Below are positions 21,421-33,010 of a stretch of DNA of 64,000 bases, one piece after another; position 1 is the first letter of the stretch, and each line of letters starts with the position of its first letter. Under the pieces are notes generated by a model. That model was not told where the DNA came from, made no database searches, and saw only the letters and a list, made by a program, of their open reading frames with translations. Both the position numbers and the translations under genes were made by a program. Source of the DNA: Paguma larvata (Eukaryota; Chordata; Mammalia; Carnivora; Viverridae); assembly GCA_030068075.1 (NCBI GenBank), contig CM057839.1, positions 54,030,960 through 54,094,959 on the forward strand, given 5' to 3'.

Positions 21421-22229
21421 ACTGTAAGTCACCCTCTCCCCCCTTCACATGCTCACATGGCTCTGGAAGCGAGGGCAAAAACGGATTTAGATTTGTTCCC
21501 TGTAACAGTACCTAGAGTAAGCCTTCGCCAGTCCTTGCCTATCCATCCTCAGCAGCCTCCCCTCTCCTCCTCCCATTCTTGCCGTCAGAAACGGGCTTTC
21601 CTGATTTCTCTTCACTGTGTTGAAACAACTCATGAACGCTGTACAGCTGCCTTCCTGGGAGAAAGGCCAGAACTAATTGACTCACAACATCTCTAATAAG
21701 AGGTTAAATACATATTCTGAGGTGCAATTAACACAAAGAGAATGGAATTTTATGAACTCTAGGAAATGGTACATCCGCTTCCAAAATCCCTTTCTACTTG
21801 CACTGCGTCTGGCATTTAGCTCCCTGTCCTTCCCCATCCCAGGCTTATTGTCACTGGCTTCTGGGGCCTTCCTCTCGGACTCCCCACCCCACCCGGGGAT
21901 GTGACTTCTGGACACTTGGAACTTCAACCAAATATTTCTTCTTGACAGACTCCTAAGGACAATTTGAGAGCCTGGTGTTTTCTTATCACACTGTTTCTTA
22001 TCATCCAACATTAGGGACTGCTCAAGATGAAAAAAAAGAGTTATGGGACATACCAACCAGTGACAAGTGTCTGATTCTAGATTGAATCTTGGTATGGACA
22101 AATTAACTGTCAAGGGCATATCTGGAACAATTAGGGGAATCTGAATGTGGACTAGGTGTTAGATAATGTTAAGGCATTATTATTATTTTTAAAGTGCTGA
22201 TATTATGTCAGCCACATAGGAAAATGTTC
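21421..22229. other. no gene seen
   Basis: Unassigned. The 184-codon frame at 21142-21696, the longest in the window, starts in repeat DNA and has no recognised domain. Confidence 0.5.
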
Positions 22230-22449
22230 TTAAATTTTTTTAGAAATTTTTAAACATGTATTTATTTTTGAGAGACAGAGAGCATGACCAGGGGAGGGGC
22301 AGAGAGAGAGGGAGACACAGAATCCGAAGCAGGCTCCAGGCTCCGAGCTGTCAGCACAGAGCCCGACACAGGGCTTGAACTCACAAACTGTGAAATCATG
22401 ACCTGAACTGAAGTTGGCCGTTTAATTGACTGAGCTACCCAGAAGCCCC
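22230..22449 (-). mobile_element. CAN-SINE
   Basis: Antisense copy ending GAGCTACCCAGAAGCCCC. Confidence 0.9.
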
Positions 22450-22499
22450 TCTTAAACTTTCAGCAATGCATATTGAAATAAAGAAATTATTTTTGTTTA

Positions 22500-22718
22500 T
22501 TTATTTTTTATTTCAAGACTCCATGCCCAACATGGGGCTTGAACTCATGACCCTGAGATCAAGAGGCACATGCTCTAGAATCTAAGCCAGCCAGGTGCCC
22601 CAGAAATAATTCTTTTCTCCTTTTTTTAAAGTAAGCCCTAGGCCCAACATGGGGTTTGAACTCACAACCCCAAGATCAAGAGTCATATACTCTATTTACT
22701 GAGCCAGCTAGGGACCCC
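22500..22718 (-). mobile_element. two old-type CAN-SINEs in tandem
   Basis: Two short antisense forms (22500-22601 and 22625-22718). Each carries AACATGGGG(C/T)TTGAACTCA and ends in a complement of the SINE head. Confidence 0.85.
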
Positions 22719-23100
22719 ACAAAGAAATTATTTTTAAGCAATATTGTGTAGTTAAAACTTAAATGTTAACCATTGCTATGGTGAAGGAGTTGGAGAAGAG
22801 GCAATTTTTACCTTTTATTTTATGTACTTCTCAGTTTGAATTCTTCACAACATACATGTAATGTATATGTAAAACTATTCCCTCAAGAAACATCCAAATA
22901 AATCTAGATTGACATTTTAAAGATAACTGGCTTGTATACTTCAAAAATGCTAAGGTTATGGAAGACAAAAGACAGACTCAGGAGCTATTCCAGTTAAGGG
23001 AGACTAAGTTGGTTTGACAACTAAATGCAACTTGTAAATCTGAATGGCATCCAGACCAGAAAAAAAATTATTTTTAGTTTGCTATTGAAAAAGCATTATT
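22719..23100. other. no gene seen
   Basis: AT-rich sequence without recognised features. Confidence 0.5.
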
Positions 23101-23291
23101 GGGGGGCCCTTGGGTGGCTTGGTTGTTTAAGCATCCGACTTTGGCTTAGGTCACGGTCTCATGGTTTGTGAGTTTGAGCCCCACGTAAGGCTCTCTGCAG
23201 TTGGCATGCAGCCTGCTTTGGATTCTCTCCCCTTCTCTCTCTGCCCTGACTCCACTTGTTCTCTCTCTCTCTCTCAAAAAAAAAAAAAAAC
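23101..23291 (+). mobile_element. CAN-SINE
   Basis: Sense copy, head GGGGGGCCCTTGGGTGGCTTGG, ending in an A run. Confidence 0.9.
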
Positions 23292-23760
23292 AAAGCCACT
23301 ACTGGAACAATAGGAAAAATTCAAAGTCTGTAGATTAGAGGATAGTGTGGTATCAGTGTTAAATTTCCAACTTTGATCATTGTACTGTAGTTGTGTAAGT
23401 AATGGTCCTTGTTCTTAAAAAATATACATCAAAGGGGATTTTGTCTGCAACTTAAATGGATGAGAAGAAAAAAATTATTGTATGGAGAGAGGGAGGAGAG
23501 AGAGAGAGAAAGAGAGACAGGGAGGGATAAAAGATAAAGCAAATGTGGTAAAATGTTAACAACTGGGGGATCTGGGTGAAGAGTAGTGAATCACTTTCTG
23601 TGATTAAAACGTTACCCCCAATTTTCCTTCTCTATCTTCATAAAAGATTGGAAAAGTTGCTTCCTCACCTGGTAATAGACATAAATAATAGTACTTATTT
23701 CTTGATCATCTGATGATTAAATTAGATAATGTAGGTAAAGGGCCTAGCATGTTGCAAGAC
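23292..23760. other. no gene; GA-rich patch
   Basis: Contains a GA-rich simple stretch at about 23484-23526; otherwise unassigned. Confidence 0.5.
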
Positions 23761-23775
23761 AAAAATTGAACTTCT

Positions 23776-23990
23776 GGGGGCAACTGGGTGGCTCAGTTGG
23801 TTAAGCACCAGATTCGGTTCAGGTCATGATCTTGTGGTTTGTGAGTTTGAGCCCTGCGTCGGGCTCTGTGCTGACAGCTCGGGGCCTGGAGCCTGCTTCA
23901 CATTCTGTGTCTCCCTCTTTCTCTGCCCCTCTCCTGCTAACACTCTGTCTCTCTGTCAAAAGTAAATAAATATTTAAAAAAATGAAATAA
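23776..23990 (+). mobile_element. CAN-SINE with perfect TSD
   Basis: Sense copy. Target duplication AAAAATTGAACTTCT at 23761-23775 and 23991-24005. Confidence 0.95.
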
Positions 23991-24218
23991 AAAAATTGAA
24001 CTTCTGAAATAGTTTGGAATAGAACCCTCTCTAACTAGTTTAAATACAAACAGATTTATTGAGGAGTAGAGAGGGCTCACAGAACTATTGAGGGGACAAG
24101 TACAAAACCAAACCCAAAAAACAAAAACCTAGACCCACAAACCAAGACCACACTAACCAGAGACTGGTTTGCCAAGATGGCTGCTGCTCCCACGGCCACT
24201 AGGAAGCTGCAAACTCAG

Positions 24219-24430
24219 GGGCCCCTGGGTGGCTCAGTTGGTTAAGCGTCCAACTCTTGGTTTCAGCTCAGGTCATGATCTCATGGTTTTGTGGGTTCGA
24301 GCCCTGACTTGGGTCCAGGCTGACAGCACGGAGCCTACTTGAGACTTTTTCTCTCCATCTCTCTCTGCCCCTCCCCTGCTCTCTCTCTCTCTCAATATAA
24401 ATAAATAAACTTAAAAAATAAATTTAAAAA
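24219..24430 (+). mobile_element. CAN-SINE
   Basis: Sense copy. Target duplication AGGAAGCTGCAAACTCAG at 24201-24218 and the same word with one mismatch at 24431-24448. Confidence 0.95.
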
Positions 24431-24448
24431 AGGAAGCTGCAAATTCAG

Positions 24449-24913
24449 GAAGCCACGAGCACAGCCACTATCTGACTATACTGCCTCCACCATCATTCAA
24501 ACCTGCCAGGAAATGGTTCCATAGCCTGACCCTTTCTCCATGATCTTCATTCCAAGTGAACATTTCATTTGTGTTCATCTAATTAGGGAAGCCTAAATGT
24601 ATCTAGATTCTAGCTGCAAAGAATTCTGGGAATACGGTTCTTCATTTCCCAGGCTTGCGGTATAGACAGCCATACCAGCAGGTGGTTGGAATGGGTGTGA
24701 AAAGCACGACTGAAGCTACCTAACCTCTGAAACTTCTCATTTTTTGAATTTCCACACCACAAAATACCTGCATAACTTAAATCTGTCTCCTTCTCCCTAA
24801 AGTGGGAAGCCCAAAGCGACATGAGTCCCTGCATCTATCTCTAGAGGATTTGTATTCCTCTTCTAGTTTAAATCATCCTATCTTGATATCCTGTAGCCTG
24901 GTGATCAAATTAA
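24449..24913. other. no gene seen
   Basis: Unassigned sequence. Confidence 0.5.
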
Positions 24914-24922
24914 AATTTAACC

Positions 24923-25209
24923 AGGGCAGCTGGGTGGCTCAGTCGTTGAGCAGCTGACTTCATCTCGGGTCATGATCTTAGAGTTCATGAGTTTAAGCCC
25001 CATGTCGGGTGAGCTCGTGCCCCACTCATGAAGAGAAGCCATGCTTGTCTCTCTCTCTCTCCCTTTCCCTCTCTCCCTGCCCCTCGTGGGATTCTCTCTC
25101 TCATTCTCTCTCTCTCCCTCTCTCTGCCCCTTGCTCACTTGAATCCTTTCTCTCTCAAAAATAGAATAGAATAGAATAGAATAGAATAGAATAGAATAGA
25201 ATAGAATAG
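24923..25209 (+). mobile_element. CAN-SINE with expanded tail
   Basis: Sense copy flanked by AATTTAACC (24914-24922 and 25210-25218). Its A-rich tail has expanded into a pentanucleotide microsatellite. Confidence 0.92.
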
Positions 25210-25212
25210 AAT
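25161..25212 (+). repeat. (ATAGA)n microsatellite
   Basis: About ten units of ATAGA at the 3' end of the SINE. Confidence 0.95.
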
Positions 25213-25218
25213 TTAACC

Positions 25219-25594
25219 CAAATCAAAACATTTATAAAGCAAAAAGGGAAATTGATGGCAGAGAGGAAGTGGGGCAGGGCAGGGGAGGGAAAACCGTGTT
25301 AACACGCACGAAAATATATACCTTACAGATAGAATTAACAGATACACAAACTGGCTGAACGCTTAGTGACCAAATGTTAAAATAAATACTTTGACAAAGG
25401 CAAAGCCAGAGCTAAATATTATCAGCATTGGACGAACTTCTTGGGCATAAGAATCAATCTGAAATATTATCAAAGTGTTTAAATTATTGTTATAAACTTT
25501 CTTGGTCCACTTAAAAGTTATCACAGGACAGAACAACATTCTCAGACCCTCGGTTCCTCTCATGGTCACCATAGTGCACATTAGGAATACGGAC
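25219..25594. other. no gene seen
   Basis: Unassigned AT-rich sequence up to the L1 insertion site. Confidence 0.5.
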
Positions 25595-25607
25595 TCATCA
25601 CTTGCTT

Positions 25608-26384
25608 TCTCAACGATAGCCCAACTATGGAAAGAGCCCAAGTGTCCATCGACTGATGAATGGATAAAGAAGATGTAGTGTATATATATATATTTCACAG
25701 TGAAATATACACAGTGAAAAGTACAACTGTGCATATATATATGTATGCATGATTGGATATTACTCAGCCATCAAAAAGAATAAAATCTTGGGGCACCTGG
25801 GTGGCTCAGTCGGTTAAGCATCTAACTTACGCTCAGGTCACAATATTGTGGTTCATGAGTTCGAGCCCCACATCCAACTGTCTGCTGTCAGCACGGAGCC
25901 TGCAACGCTTCAGATCCTCTATCTTCCTCTCTTTCTGCCCCTCCCTCACTTGTGTTCTCTCTCTTTCTCTCAAAAATGAACATTAAAAAACAGAATGAAA
26001 TCTTGCCATTTGCAATGATATGGATGGAGCAAGAGTATATTAGGGTAAGTGAAATAAGTTGGTCAGAGAAAGACAAATACCATGTGATTTCACTCACATG
26101 TTGAATTTAGGAAACAAAACAGATGAGCATATGGGAAGGGAAAACAGGAGAGAGAGAGAGAGAGAGAGAGAAGCAAACCAGAGGGAACAAACTGAGGGCT
26201 GATGGAGGGAGGTGGGTGGGGGATGGGCTAAATGGGCGACGGGCACTAAGGAGGGCACTTGTTGGGATGAGCGCTGGGTATTGTATGGAAGTGATGAATC
26301 ACTGAATTCTACTCCTGAAACCAATGTTACACTACATGTCAACTAACTAGAGTTTGAATAAAAATTTGGAAGGGAAAAAATAAA
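25608..26384 (+). mobile_element. 5'-truncated carnivore L1
   Basis: ORF2 C-terminal wording (GAAAGAGCCCAAGTGTCCATC, then GATATTACTCAGCCATC), a 3' noncoding region with a GA repeat (about 26145-26171) and an A-rich tail. Target duplication TCATCACTTGCTT at 25595-25607 and 26385-26397. A SINE is nested in it. Confidence 0.93.
25789..25987 (+). mobile_element. CAN-SINE nested in L1
   Basis: Sense copy inside the L1, with AGAATAAAATCTTG before and AGAATGAAATCTTG after as target duplication. Confidence 0.94.
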
Positions 26385-26397
26385 TCATCACTTGCTT

Positions 26398-26972
26398 ACA
26401 ACGGCAGTTGGAAGAGCAGCAAAGAATTTTTTCTAGCTCTGCCAGTAACATTTGCCGGATGGGATGTTACCGCTGCAGTACAAAGCTGTCCTTCTCTAAC
26501 CACAGCTGACTCAAGTAAAGACTTCTTTGCCACTCCTGGTCTTGAAGCACAGTGGATCCTGAGAATGCACTTTGCCTGAAGCAGCCTCCCAAACGGAAGC
26601 CCTGTGTACTTTTGGATATGCTTTCCACGTGTTTTTAGAAGTAGAATTAAGATTGTAGTAGTGATTTGTGCTTTTCTGTTTCTAATATTTTAGTATGCAC
26701 TTTCAGCTTCCAACGATCACTTGAGAAAATTCTGTCCTTAAATATTGGAAGTAGAAATTTTTTAGCAGAAAGTATAATTCATTCGACTAGTGAGAACAAA
26801 ACGTGTTTTCTCCACCCACTTTCTTCTCTTCTTCATATTTTTCTGTTCTTTATTACTCATGGGTAATAAATCTTTATTACTCATGAATCACAAATGATCG
26901 TCATGCTCCATGTGATTTTGGAGGGTTTTTTGCTTGTGAAATTTTGAGGTGGCAGAGTTGATATTCTACTTT
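26398..26972. other. no gene seen
   Basis: Unassigned. ATTACTCATG occurs twice near 26855-26890. Confidence 0.5.
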
Positions 26973-26986
26973 AAAATTAAAATGCA

Positions 26987-27120
26987 AGGGGTGCTTGGGT
27001 GGCTCAGTAGGTTAAGCATCATACTCTTGATATCAGCTCAAGTCATGATCTCGCGATCATGAGATTGGGCCCGAGTTGGGCTCTGTACTGAGTGTGGAAT
27101 CTACTTGGGATTTTCTCTCT

Positions 27121-27163
<43 letters not shown>

Positions 27164-27236
27164 CCTCCCTCACTCGCTTTCCCTTTCTCTCTCTCTCTCT
27201 CATGATAAGTAAATAAACATAGAAAAATAAGTAAAT
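26987..27236 (+). mobile_element. CAN-SINE with expanded CT block
   Basis: Sense copy with a (CT)n expansion (about 27115-27160). Target duplication AAAATTAAAATGCA at 26973-26986 and 27237-27250. Confidence 0.94.
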
Positions 27237-27250
27237 AAAATTAAAATGCA

Positions 27251-28000
27251 GCCTCACAAATTATGAAGAAATCTCTAAAAGAACTTATAGCAAACAAACA
27301 AACCCCATGGCCTAAACTTAATTAAATACAAAAAATTATATAAATTCTTAAAGGAAACACTTTTGCCTGCCATTATGCATCAGCCCATTATAGAAGAGGA
27401 ACGTGAGAAAGTGGCACTAAAGACAGAAGACAGTGAGACAGGCGTGGGAGTGGTAGACGGCCAGCCATCTTTCCACGGGGAACTAGATGCTGGGAGCAAT
27501 GAGGTGCTGAACTTGCACTTGAGAGTGCCTTCTTCAGTTCTGAGTCCTCGGCACACTGCTTGCCTCACCCTAGGTTAGCACTTCCGAGGGTCCATTCGTA
27601 TGCAGGCAGCAAGGACATAGTTGTGAGACAGTGGTCCTCTATGGAGTTGTTGTGGCGGGGAAGGTGACCCTGCAGCCGAGGCCGGAGGCCCGGGATGTAC
27701 TACCGGGAAAGTGTGTGGAACAAAGGACAGCAGAAATTCAGGGACTGAGACGGTGGAGCGAGCCAGTGCTCCCCAAGAGCATGTATTTCTCTTATTATTA
27801 TTCCTTCTAGCAGCTCTGCATCCTCCTGCTCCTGTACGGACTAGTCGGAAGCCGCACGTAGAGTCGTCACCATGGGATTTTCCACACCCTCTCTCCTGCA
27901 TGGGGCCCCTTCTCACAGATCTTGTGGGTTTCTTCTTATTGGTGTACTGCCAGAGAATTTTAGAGAATATCGTCTATTCCTTTCTGAGACGTTATATGGC
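27251..28000. other. no gene seen
   Basis: Moderate GC. Reading frames up to 113 codons on both strands lack splice context or recognised domains. Confidence 0.5.
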
Positions 28001-28018
28001 TGAAATGTGTTTTTTTTT

Positions 28019-28236
28019 TTAATTTTTTTTAATGTTTATTGTTGAGACAGAGAGAGACAGAGCATGAGTGGGGGAGGGGCAGAGAGAGAGAGAGAGAGGG
28101 AGACACAGAATCCAAAGCAGGCTCCAGGCTCTGAGCTGTCAGCACAGAGCCCGACGCGGGGCTCGAACTCACGGAGTGCGAGATCATGACCTGAGCCGAA
28201 GTCGGACGCTCAACCAACTGAGCCACCCAGGCGCCC
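28019..28236 (-). mobile_element. CAN-SINE, well conserved
   Basis: Antisense copy with intact CpGs in the tRNA-like head (GCCCGACGCGGGGCTCGAAC). Flanks TGAAATGTGTTTTTT at 28001 and TGAAATGTTTTTTT at 28237 are the target duplication. Looks young. Confidence 0.95.
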
Positions 28237-28318
28237 CTGAAATGTTTTTTTATTTCATCACCAAGTTGTATTGATCATTTGTCTGGGAATAGAACTCAGT
28301 ATTAAAAATTATGTCCTA

Positions 28319-28524
28319 GGGGCGCCTGGGTGGTTCAGTCGGTAAAGCATCTGACTTCAGCACAGGTCACGATCTCCCGGTTCGTGAGTTCAAACCCTGC
28401 ATCGGGGCTCTCTGCTGTCAGCCCAGAATCTGCTTCGGATCCTCTGTCCCCCTGTCTTTCTGCCCCTTCCCCACTGATTCTCGCTCTCACAAAATAAAAA
28501 ATAAACTTAAAAAAAATAAAATAC
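28319..28524 (+). mobile_element. CAN-SINE
   Basis: Sense copy. Target duplication AAATTATGTCC at 28306-28316 and 28525-28535. Inverted relative to the copy 80 bp upstream. Confidence 0.94.
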
Positions 28525-28535
28525 AAATTATGTCC

Positions 28536-28852
28536 CCCAAAAAAGAAAAGAATTTCCTTACAGAATGTTGAAAATAATGCTCTTCTGTTTCCAATGTGGT
28601 TGTTGAAAAGCCAGAAAGCATTTTTGTTTATGTTTTATTTCTGGCCTATTGTCTATCCCTGCTATGCCCCTCAATCTATTATTATTTTTTGTTAGAATTT
28701 ACTCTTGGTATGTACCATTTCATATTTATTTTGCTGTCCTCTTTAAAAAAGTTATTTGTTTAGGTCTCTGGTTTTCATGTTGGAGACTTTAATCAAATAC
28801 TTGGGAATCCCAAGCTATCCATTCATGATAATGAGTGGGGCACTAAAAATCT
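28536..28852. mobile_element. possible L1-related noncoding fragment
   Basis: T-rich text with TTTAATCAAATACTTGGGAATCC and GAGTGGGGCACTAAAAATC recalls old L1/HAL1 antisense DNA. Weak. Confidence 0.3.
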
Positions 28853-29060
28853 TGGGGAGCCTGGGTGGCTCAGTCGGTTAAGCGTCCAACTTTGGCTCGG
28901 ATCATGATCTCACGTCCGGAGGTTCAAGTCTCACATCAGGCTCTGTGCTGACAGCTCAGAGCCTGGAGCCTACTTTGGATTCTGTGTCTCCCTCTGTCTG
29001 CCCCTCCCCTGTTCACACTCTGTCTCTTTCTCTCAAAAATAGATAAACATTAAAAAAAAA
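28853..29060 (+). mobile_element. CAN-SINE
   Basis: Sense copy, head GGGGAGCCTGGGTGGCTCAG, tail AATAGATAAACATTAAAA. Confidence 0.93.
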
Positions 29061-29162
29061 ATCTGACTGACTTCCTTTGTTCTGGCCACAATGCAGTGAC
29101 CAGCGTTACTCTTTTACTTGAAACAAAGACTTGTATACAAATGTTCATAGCACTTTATTTTT

Positions 29163-29380
29163 TTAATGTTTATTATTATTTTTTTTTGAGAGAGAGAGAG
29201 CGAACATGCATGTACAAGCGGGGGAGGAGCAGAGAGAAAGAGAAACACAGAATCTGAAACAGGCTCCAGGCTCTGAGCTGTCAGCACAGAGCCTGACATG
29301 GGGCGAGAACTCATGAACTGCAAGATCATGACCTGAGCCAAAGTCTGACACTCAACCGATTAAGCCATCCAGGTGCCCCC
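29163..29380 (-). mobile_element. CAN-SINE
   Basis: Antisense copy. Target duplication AGCACTTTATTTTT at 29149-29162 and 29381-29394. Confidence 0.94.
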
Positions 29381-29545
29381 AGCACTTTATTTTTAATATC
29401 CCAAATGTCCATCAATCGTTGAATGGGTAAACAAATTGTGGTGTATCCATATAATGCAACGGGACCCTACTTGGAGATATAACAGAGCAAATTAGTAATA
29501 TATGCAACAACTTTGGTGAATTTCAGAATAATCATGGTGGATGAG

Positions 29546-30185
29546 AGAAGTGACATGACACCTGTCAGAATGGCTAAAATTAACAACTCAGGCAACAGCA
29601 GATGTTGGTGAGAATGCAAAGAAAGAGGAACTCTTTTGCACTGCTGGTGGGAATGCAAACTGGTGCAGCCACTCTGGAAAGTACAGAGGTTCCTCAAAAA
29701 ATTAAAAATAGAACTACCCTGCCACCCAGCAAGTGCACTACTAGGGATTTATCCAAAGGATACAAAAATGCTGATTCAAAGGGACACATGCACTCCAATG
29801 TTTATAACAGTGCTATCGATAATAGCCAAAATATGGAAAGAGCCTAAATGTCCATCGACAATGTGGTTGAAACTAGAGTGTATTATGCTAAGCTAAATAA
29901 ATCAGTGAAAGATAAATATATGATTTCAATCATATGTGGAATTTAAGATACAAAACAGATGAACACAAGGGAAAGGGAGCAAAAATAATATAAAAACAGA
30001 GAGGGAGATAAACCATAAGAGACTCTTAAATACAGAGAGCAAATAGGATTGCTGGAGGGATGTTGGGTGGGGGCATGGGCTAAAGGGGTGATGGGCATTA
30101 AGGAAGGCAATTGTTGGGATGAACCCTGGGAGTTATACTTAGGGGATGAATCACTAAATTCTATTCCTGAAAAAAAAATAAGAAG
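29546..30185 (+). mobile_element. carnivore L1 3' end
   Basis: Starts in ORF2 C-terminal wording (CACCTGTCAGAATGGCTAAA) and ends GATGAATCACTAAATTCTATTCCTGAAAAAAAA, like the L1 at 25608-26384. Confidence 0.88.
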
Positions 30186-30290
30186 GAAGGAAGACTAGAA
30201 AAAGTACATACTATGTAGTTCCGTATACATAAAATTCTATGAGGTACAAATTAACGTAGTGGGAATTTGGGGGAAGAAGAAATAGGAAAC

Positions 30291-30910
30291 AAATCTGTAG
30301 TTTGATTAGTATTTGATCAGTCCTTGAGTAAGCTCCCTGTTCCTAGTCTTTCCCACCTGGTCTACATTCTAGTTTTAGAAATCTTTCTTAAAAAAAAAAA
30401 AATCTTTCTAAATTACAAATTTTACCATGGTTCTCATCTACTTAAATCCATTTGGTTTTGTTATAGAAGAGTAATCGTGAGTTGCCCTAAGACTTGAAAA
30501 TGAGAGCCTAACGCCACACGGAATGGATGTGATTAGCAATTTGTTCTAGGACCCTCATATATTGCCCTGAGAAGAACGAGCCCGTCATGCCAACATGTCT
30601 GCCTTCAGAAAATCACAGGTGCAGAAAGCCACCTTGGCTCATAGACATGGTTTGTATCCCTGGATCTATTGCAGATGAATAGGTGATTAGGAACCACTGT
30701 TTAGAGATTTGTGCAAAAGGGGAGAGGAGCGGAACCAAGAAGAGTGAACAAGCGACATGCGAGGTCAGTCATGAGCTTGTTTTTTCACATGACAGAAAAC
30801 AGTGGGGCAGAGTGAGGTTTCTCATTAGTGACGAGGGAAAGGTAATAACAGTGATTGTGCTGTTCGCTGTGATGGGTACCAGAGCCAGCCTTGAGCCAGC
30901 CAGTGCCTTC
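30291..30910. other. no gene seen
   Basis: Unassigned. The 129-codon frame at 30683-31072 runs into the L1 insertion below and is not credible. Confidence 0.5.
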
Positions 30911-30927
30911 AAGAATTACCTGAGCTA

Positions 30928-31054
30928 CAAACTGAGGGTGAGGGGGGTGAGGGAGGGGGGAGAGGGGGTGACGGGCATTAAAGAAGGCACGTATTGGGAT
31001 GAACACTGGGTGTTATATGTAAACCAATTTGAAAATAAACTATTAAAAAAAAAA
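30928..31054 (+). mobile_element. very short L1 3' end insertion
   Basis: About 127 bp of carnivore L1 3' end plus A tail. Perfect 17-bp target duplication AAGAATTACCTGAGCTA at 30911-30927 and 31055-31071, with a cleavage context (TTC/AAGA) close to the L1 endonuclease preference. Confidence 0.95.
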
Positions 31055-31133
31055 AAGAATTACCTGAGCTAGATAGAAAAAGGTCATGCCCCCTCTTGGG
31101 GTAGCCCAGATCCAGCAACTGATTGATGAAGGG

Positions 31134-31505
31134 TGTCTTAGCCTGGACTGTTATAACAAATGCTGTAGACTGGGGGGGCTTAAACAACAGACAATTCTTT
31201 TCTCATAGTTCTGGAAGTCGAAGTCTAAGATCAGTCCAAGAACCATCACAGGTTCTTGGTGAGAGCTCTCATCCTGACTTATAGGCGACTGCCTTCTTGT
31301 TGTGTCCTTACACGGTGGGGAAGGAAAGAGCTGTGGTCTTTTCTTCTTATAAGGACATACTAATCCCTCCCTGGGGCCCCACCCTTGTGACCACATCTAA
31401 ACCTAATTGCCTTCCAAAGGCCTCAACTCCAAATCCCATCCCGTGCTGGCGATTTGGGCTTTGACATATGAATTTGGGGAGGACACAAACATTCGGTCCA
31501 TAACA
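31134..31505 (+). mobile_element. MLT1-type solo LTR (ERVL-MaLR)
   Basis: Begins TGTCTTAGCCTGGACTGTTATAAC and ends GGTCCATAACA. Internal AGTTCTGGAAGTCGAAGTC and GTGACCACATCTAAACC fit MaLR LTRs. Confidence 0.75.
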
Positions 31506-31759
31506 GGCTAAGGGGAAGGGCCTGGCCATACCAGCCCTATTTGGGACAATCCTGAAGTGCCACGGTAGCCTGAGAATTCATCCAAGGACCGGCTGCAGTT
31601 GTTGTTGGAGACGCATCAGTTCACAGCTCGACTTCTCCCTCTACTCAGCCTGCTTCCTTCTGCAGATGCTGCTCCTAAGGGCTCCTTAATAGACAAGCTG
31701 GCAGTGAAACTCCTAAAGTTGGTCTGGCGGAGCCTCCCCTGGGTCATCAACTTAGCCCT

Positions 31760-31945
31760 GCTTTGCAATTGACATGTCTTCATGATCTCCTCTCACCCTC
31801 CTGAACAACGCTGTGAGGTTATCACGACTTTTCTACTTTAAGGATAAGGAAACTGAGGGTCAGAGAGGGTACTTGCCCAGGGTCAGATGTTAGAGACAGG
31901 TCTGGAATATAAGCGTTGTCTCCCGACTCTGACCTTGAGCGGTGT
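31760..31945 (-). mobile_element. MIR
   Basis: GGATAAGGAAACTGAGGGTCAGAGAGGGTACTTGCCC is the complement of the MIR core. Confidence 0.75.
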
Positions 31946-32532
31946 GAGCTGCTCTGAAAACAAAATAAATAAAAAATAAACAACAAAACAGGCCTGGGTC
32001 ACAGGCCAGGTCAGATACTCACAGCCTGACCACTCATGTTATTTTCTAGAACAGAGCTGCACTGTCATTTCTGAGGGTGTGCTCATTTAAATGCAACATG
32101 TTCCCAAGTTACGCTCCAGGGCCAAAGGCACTCCAAACATTAAAGAGACCAGCAGAATCTTAAAATGTTGGCTGCCCTAATGAGTTTTCAGGTTTTCTCT
32201 CTGGGAAAGTAACGGGCGAAACTGCTGTAATTCTTTCCAAGCAATATGGTACCTAGGACATAGAGATGCCAATAGTCTCCTTAGCAACCAGGAGTTGCTA
32301 GAAGATGAAATCCTGATCTTTATTCACGCAGCAGATCACACGGGGTCAGGTACTGTTTATCTCTCCGGCAGAAACCACAAATCACTGGGATTTTAATTGC
32401 ACCCTTAAGATCAGTAAGAAAAGAAGTAAATGGAAGAAATGAGAGCGGTTACTAATGAGCATGGAGTGAACGTGAAACATTCAGTTAGCTTCTTTGAAGC
32501 ATGTGCTTTTGTGAAGTGTGCTTCAGAAGCCA
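31946..32532. other. no gene; repeat-poor
   Basis: No repeat family recognised. Start of the most repeat-poor part of the window. Confidence 0.5.

Positions 32533-32569
<37 letters not shown>
32533..32569 (+). repeat. (CA)n microsatellite
   Basis: About 18 uninterrupted CA units. Confidence 0.97.
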
Positions 32570-32571
<2 letters not shown>

Positions 32572-32924
32572 CTTTAGGGCTTCAAACGCTGCCTTCTCTT
32601 CATTAAAATTCTGAACTCACAAACCGAGCTCATTATGTGAATGTTTGGTTTGGGAGGATTTTCCAGTTATGTAGCCACTTGACCATTATATGTTTGCCTC
32701 ATCTAGCATTGCTTTTAACAAACCAGCCTCCCAAAAGACCATAATATTGAGCAATCCTGGAGCCGAGCTGCAGCTAAAGGATATAAATCAATGTTATCCC
32801 TTTTCATCAAAATAGCCTTGCTGAGGTAGCAGGTGGTGACTGGTCATAAAACCAACTGCTGAGTCCTTGACAGATGGGGTCTAAATTACATTTTTTGTTG
32901 TCTTTCCGAACTCCGTTCCATTTA

Positions 32925-33010
32925 TTTATTTAACAAATATTTATCGATGTGTTCTTGATATTAATATGTATCAGGCACTCATTAAGACTTAGCAGTACTA
33001 TACACAGTGG
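32925..33010 (-). mobile_element. L2 3' end fragment
   Basis: ATTTATTTAACAAATATTTATCG and GTATCAGGCACTC resemble the antisense L2 terminus. Confidence 0.5.

Larger units (their letters stand above)
29100..30290 (+). mobile_element. old L1M carrying a younger L1 and a SINE
   Basis: Old L1 ORF2/3' wording at 29100-29162, 29395-29545 and 30190-30290. A younger carnivore L1 3' end (about 29546-30185) sits between the latter two parts, and an antisense SINE at 29163. Confidence 0.7.

Noticed and set aside
21142..21696. Longest open frame in the window (184 codons, plus strand)
   Set aside because: Begins in repeat-derived DNA, proline/serine-rich by composition, no recognised domain, no exon context.
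30683..31072. 129-codon open frame
   Set aside because: Its C-terminal third is the recent L1 insertion at 30928-31054.
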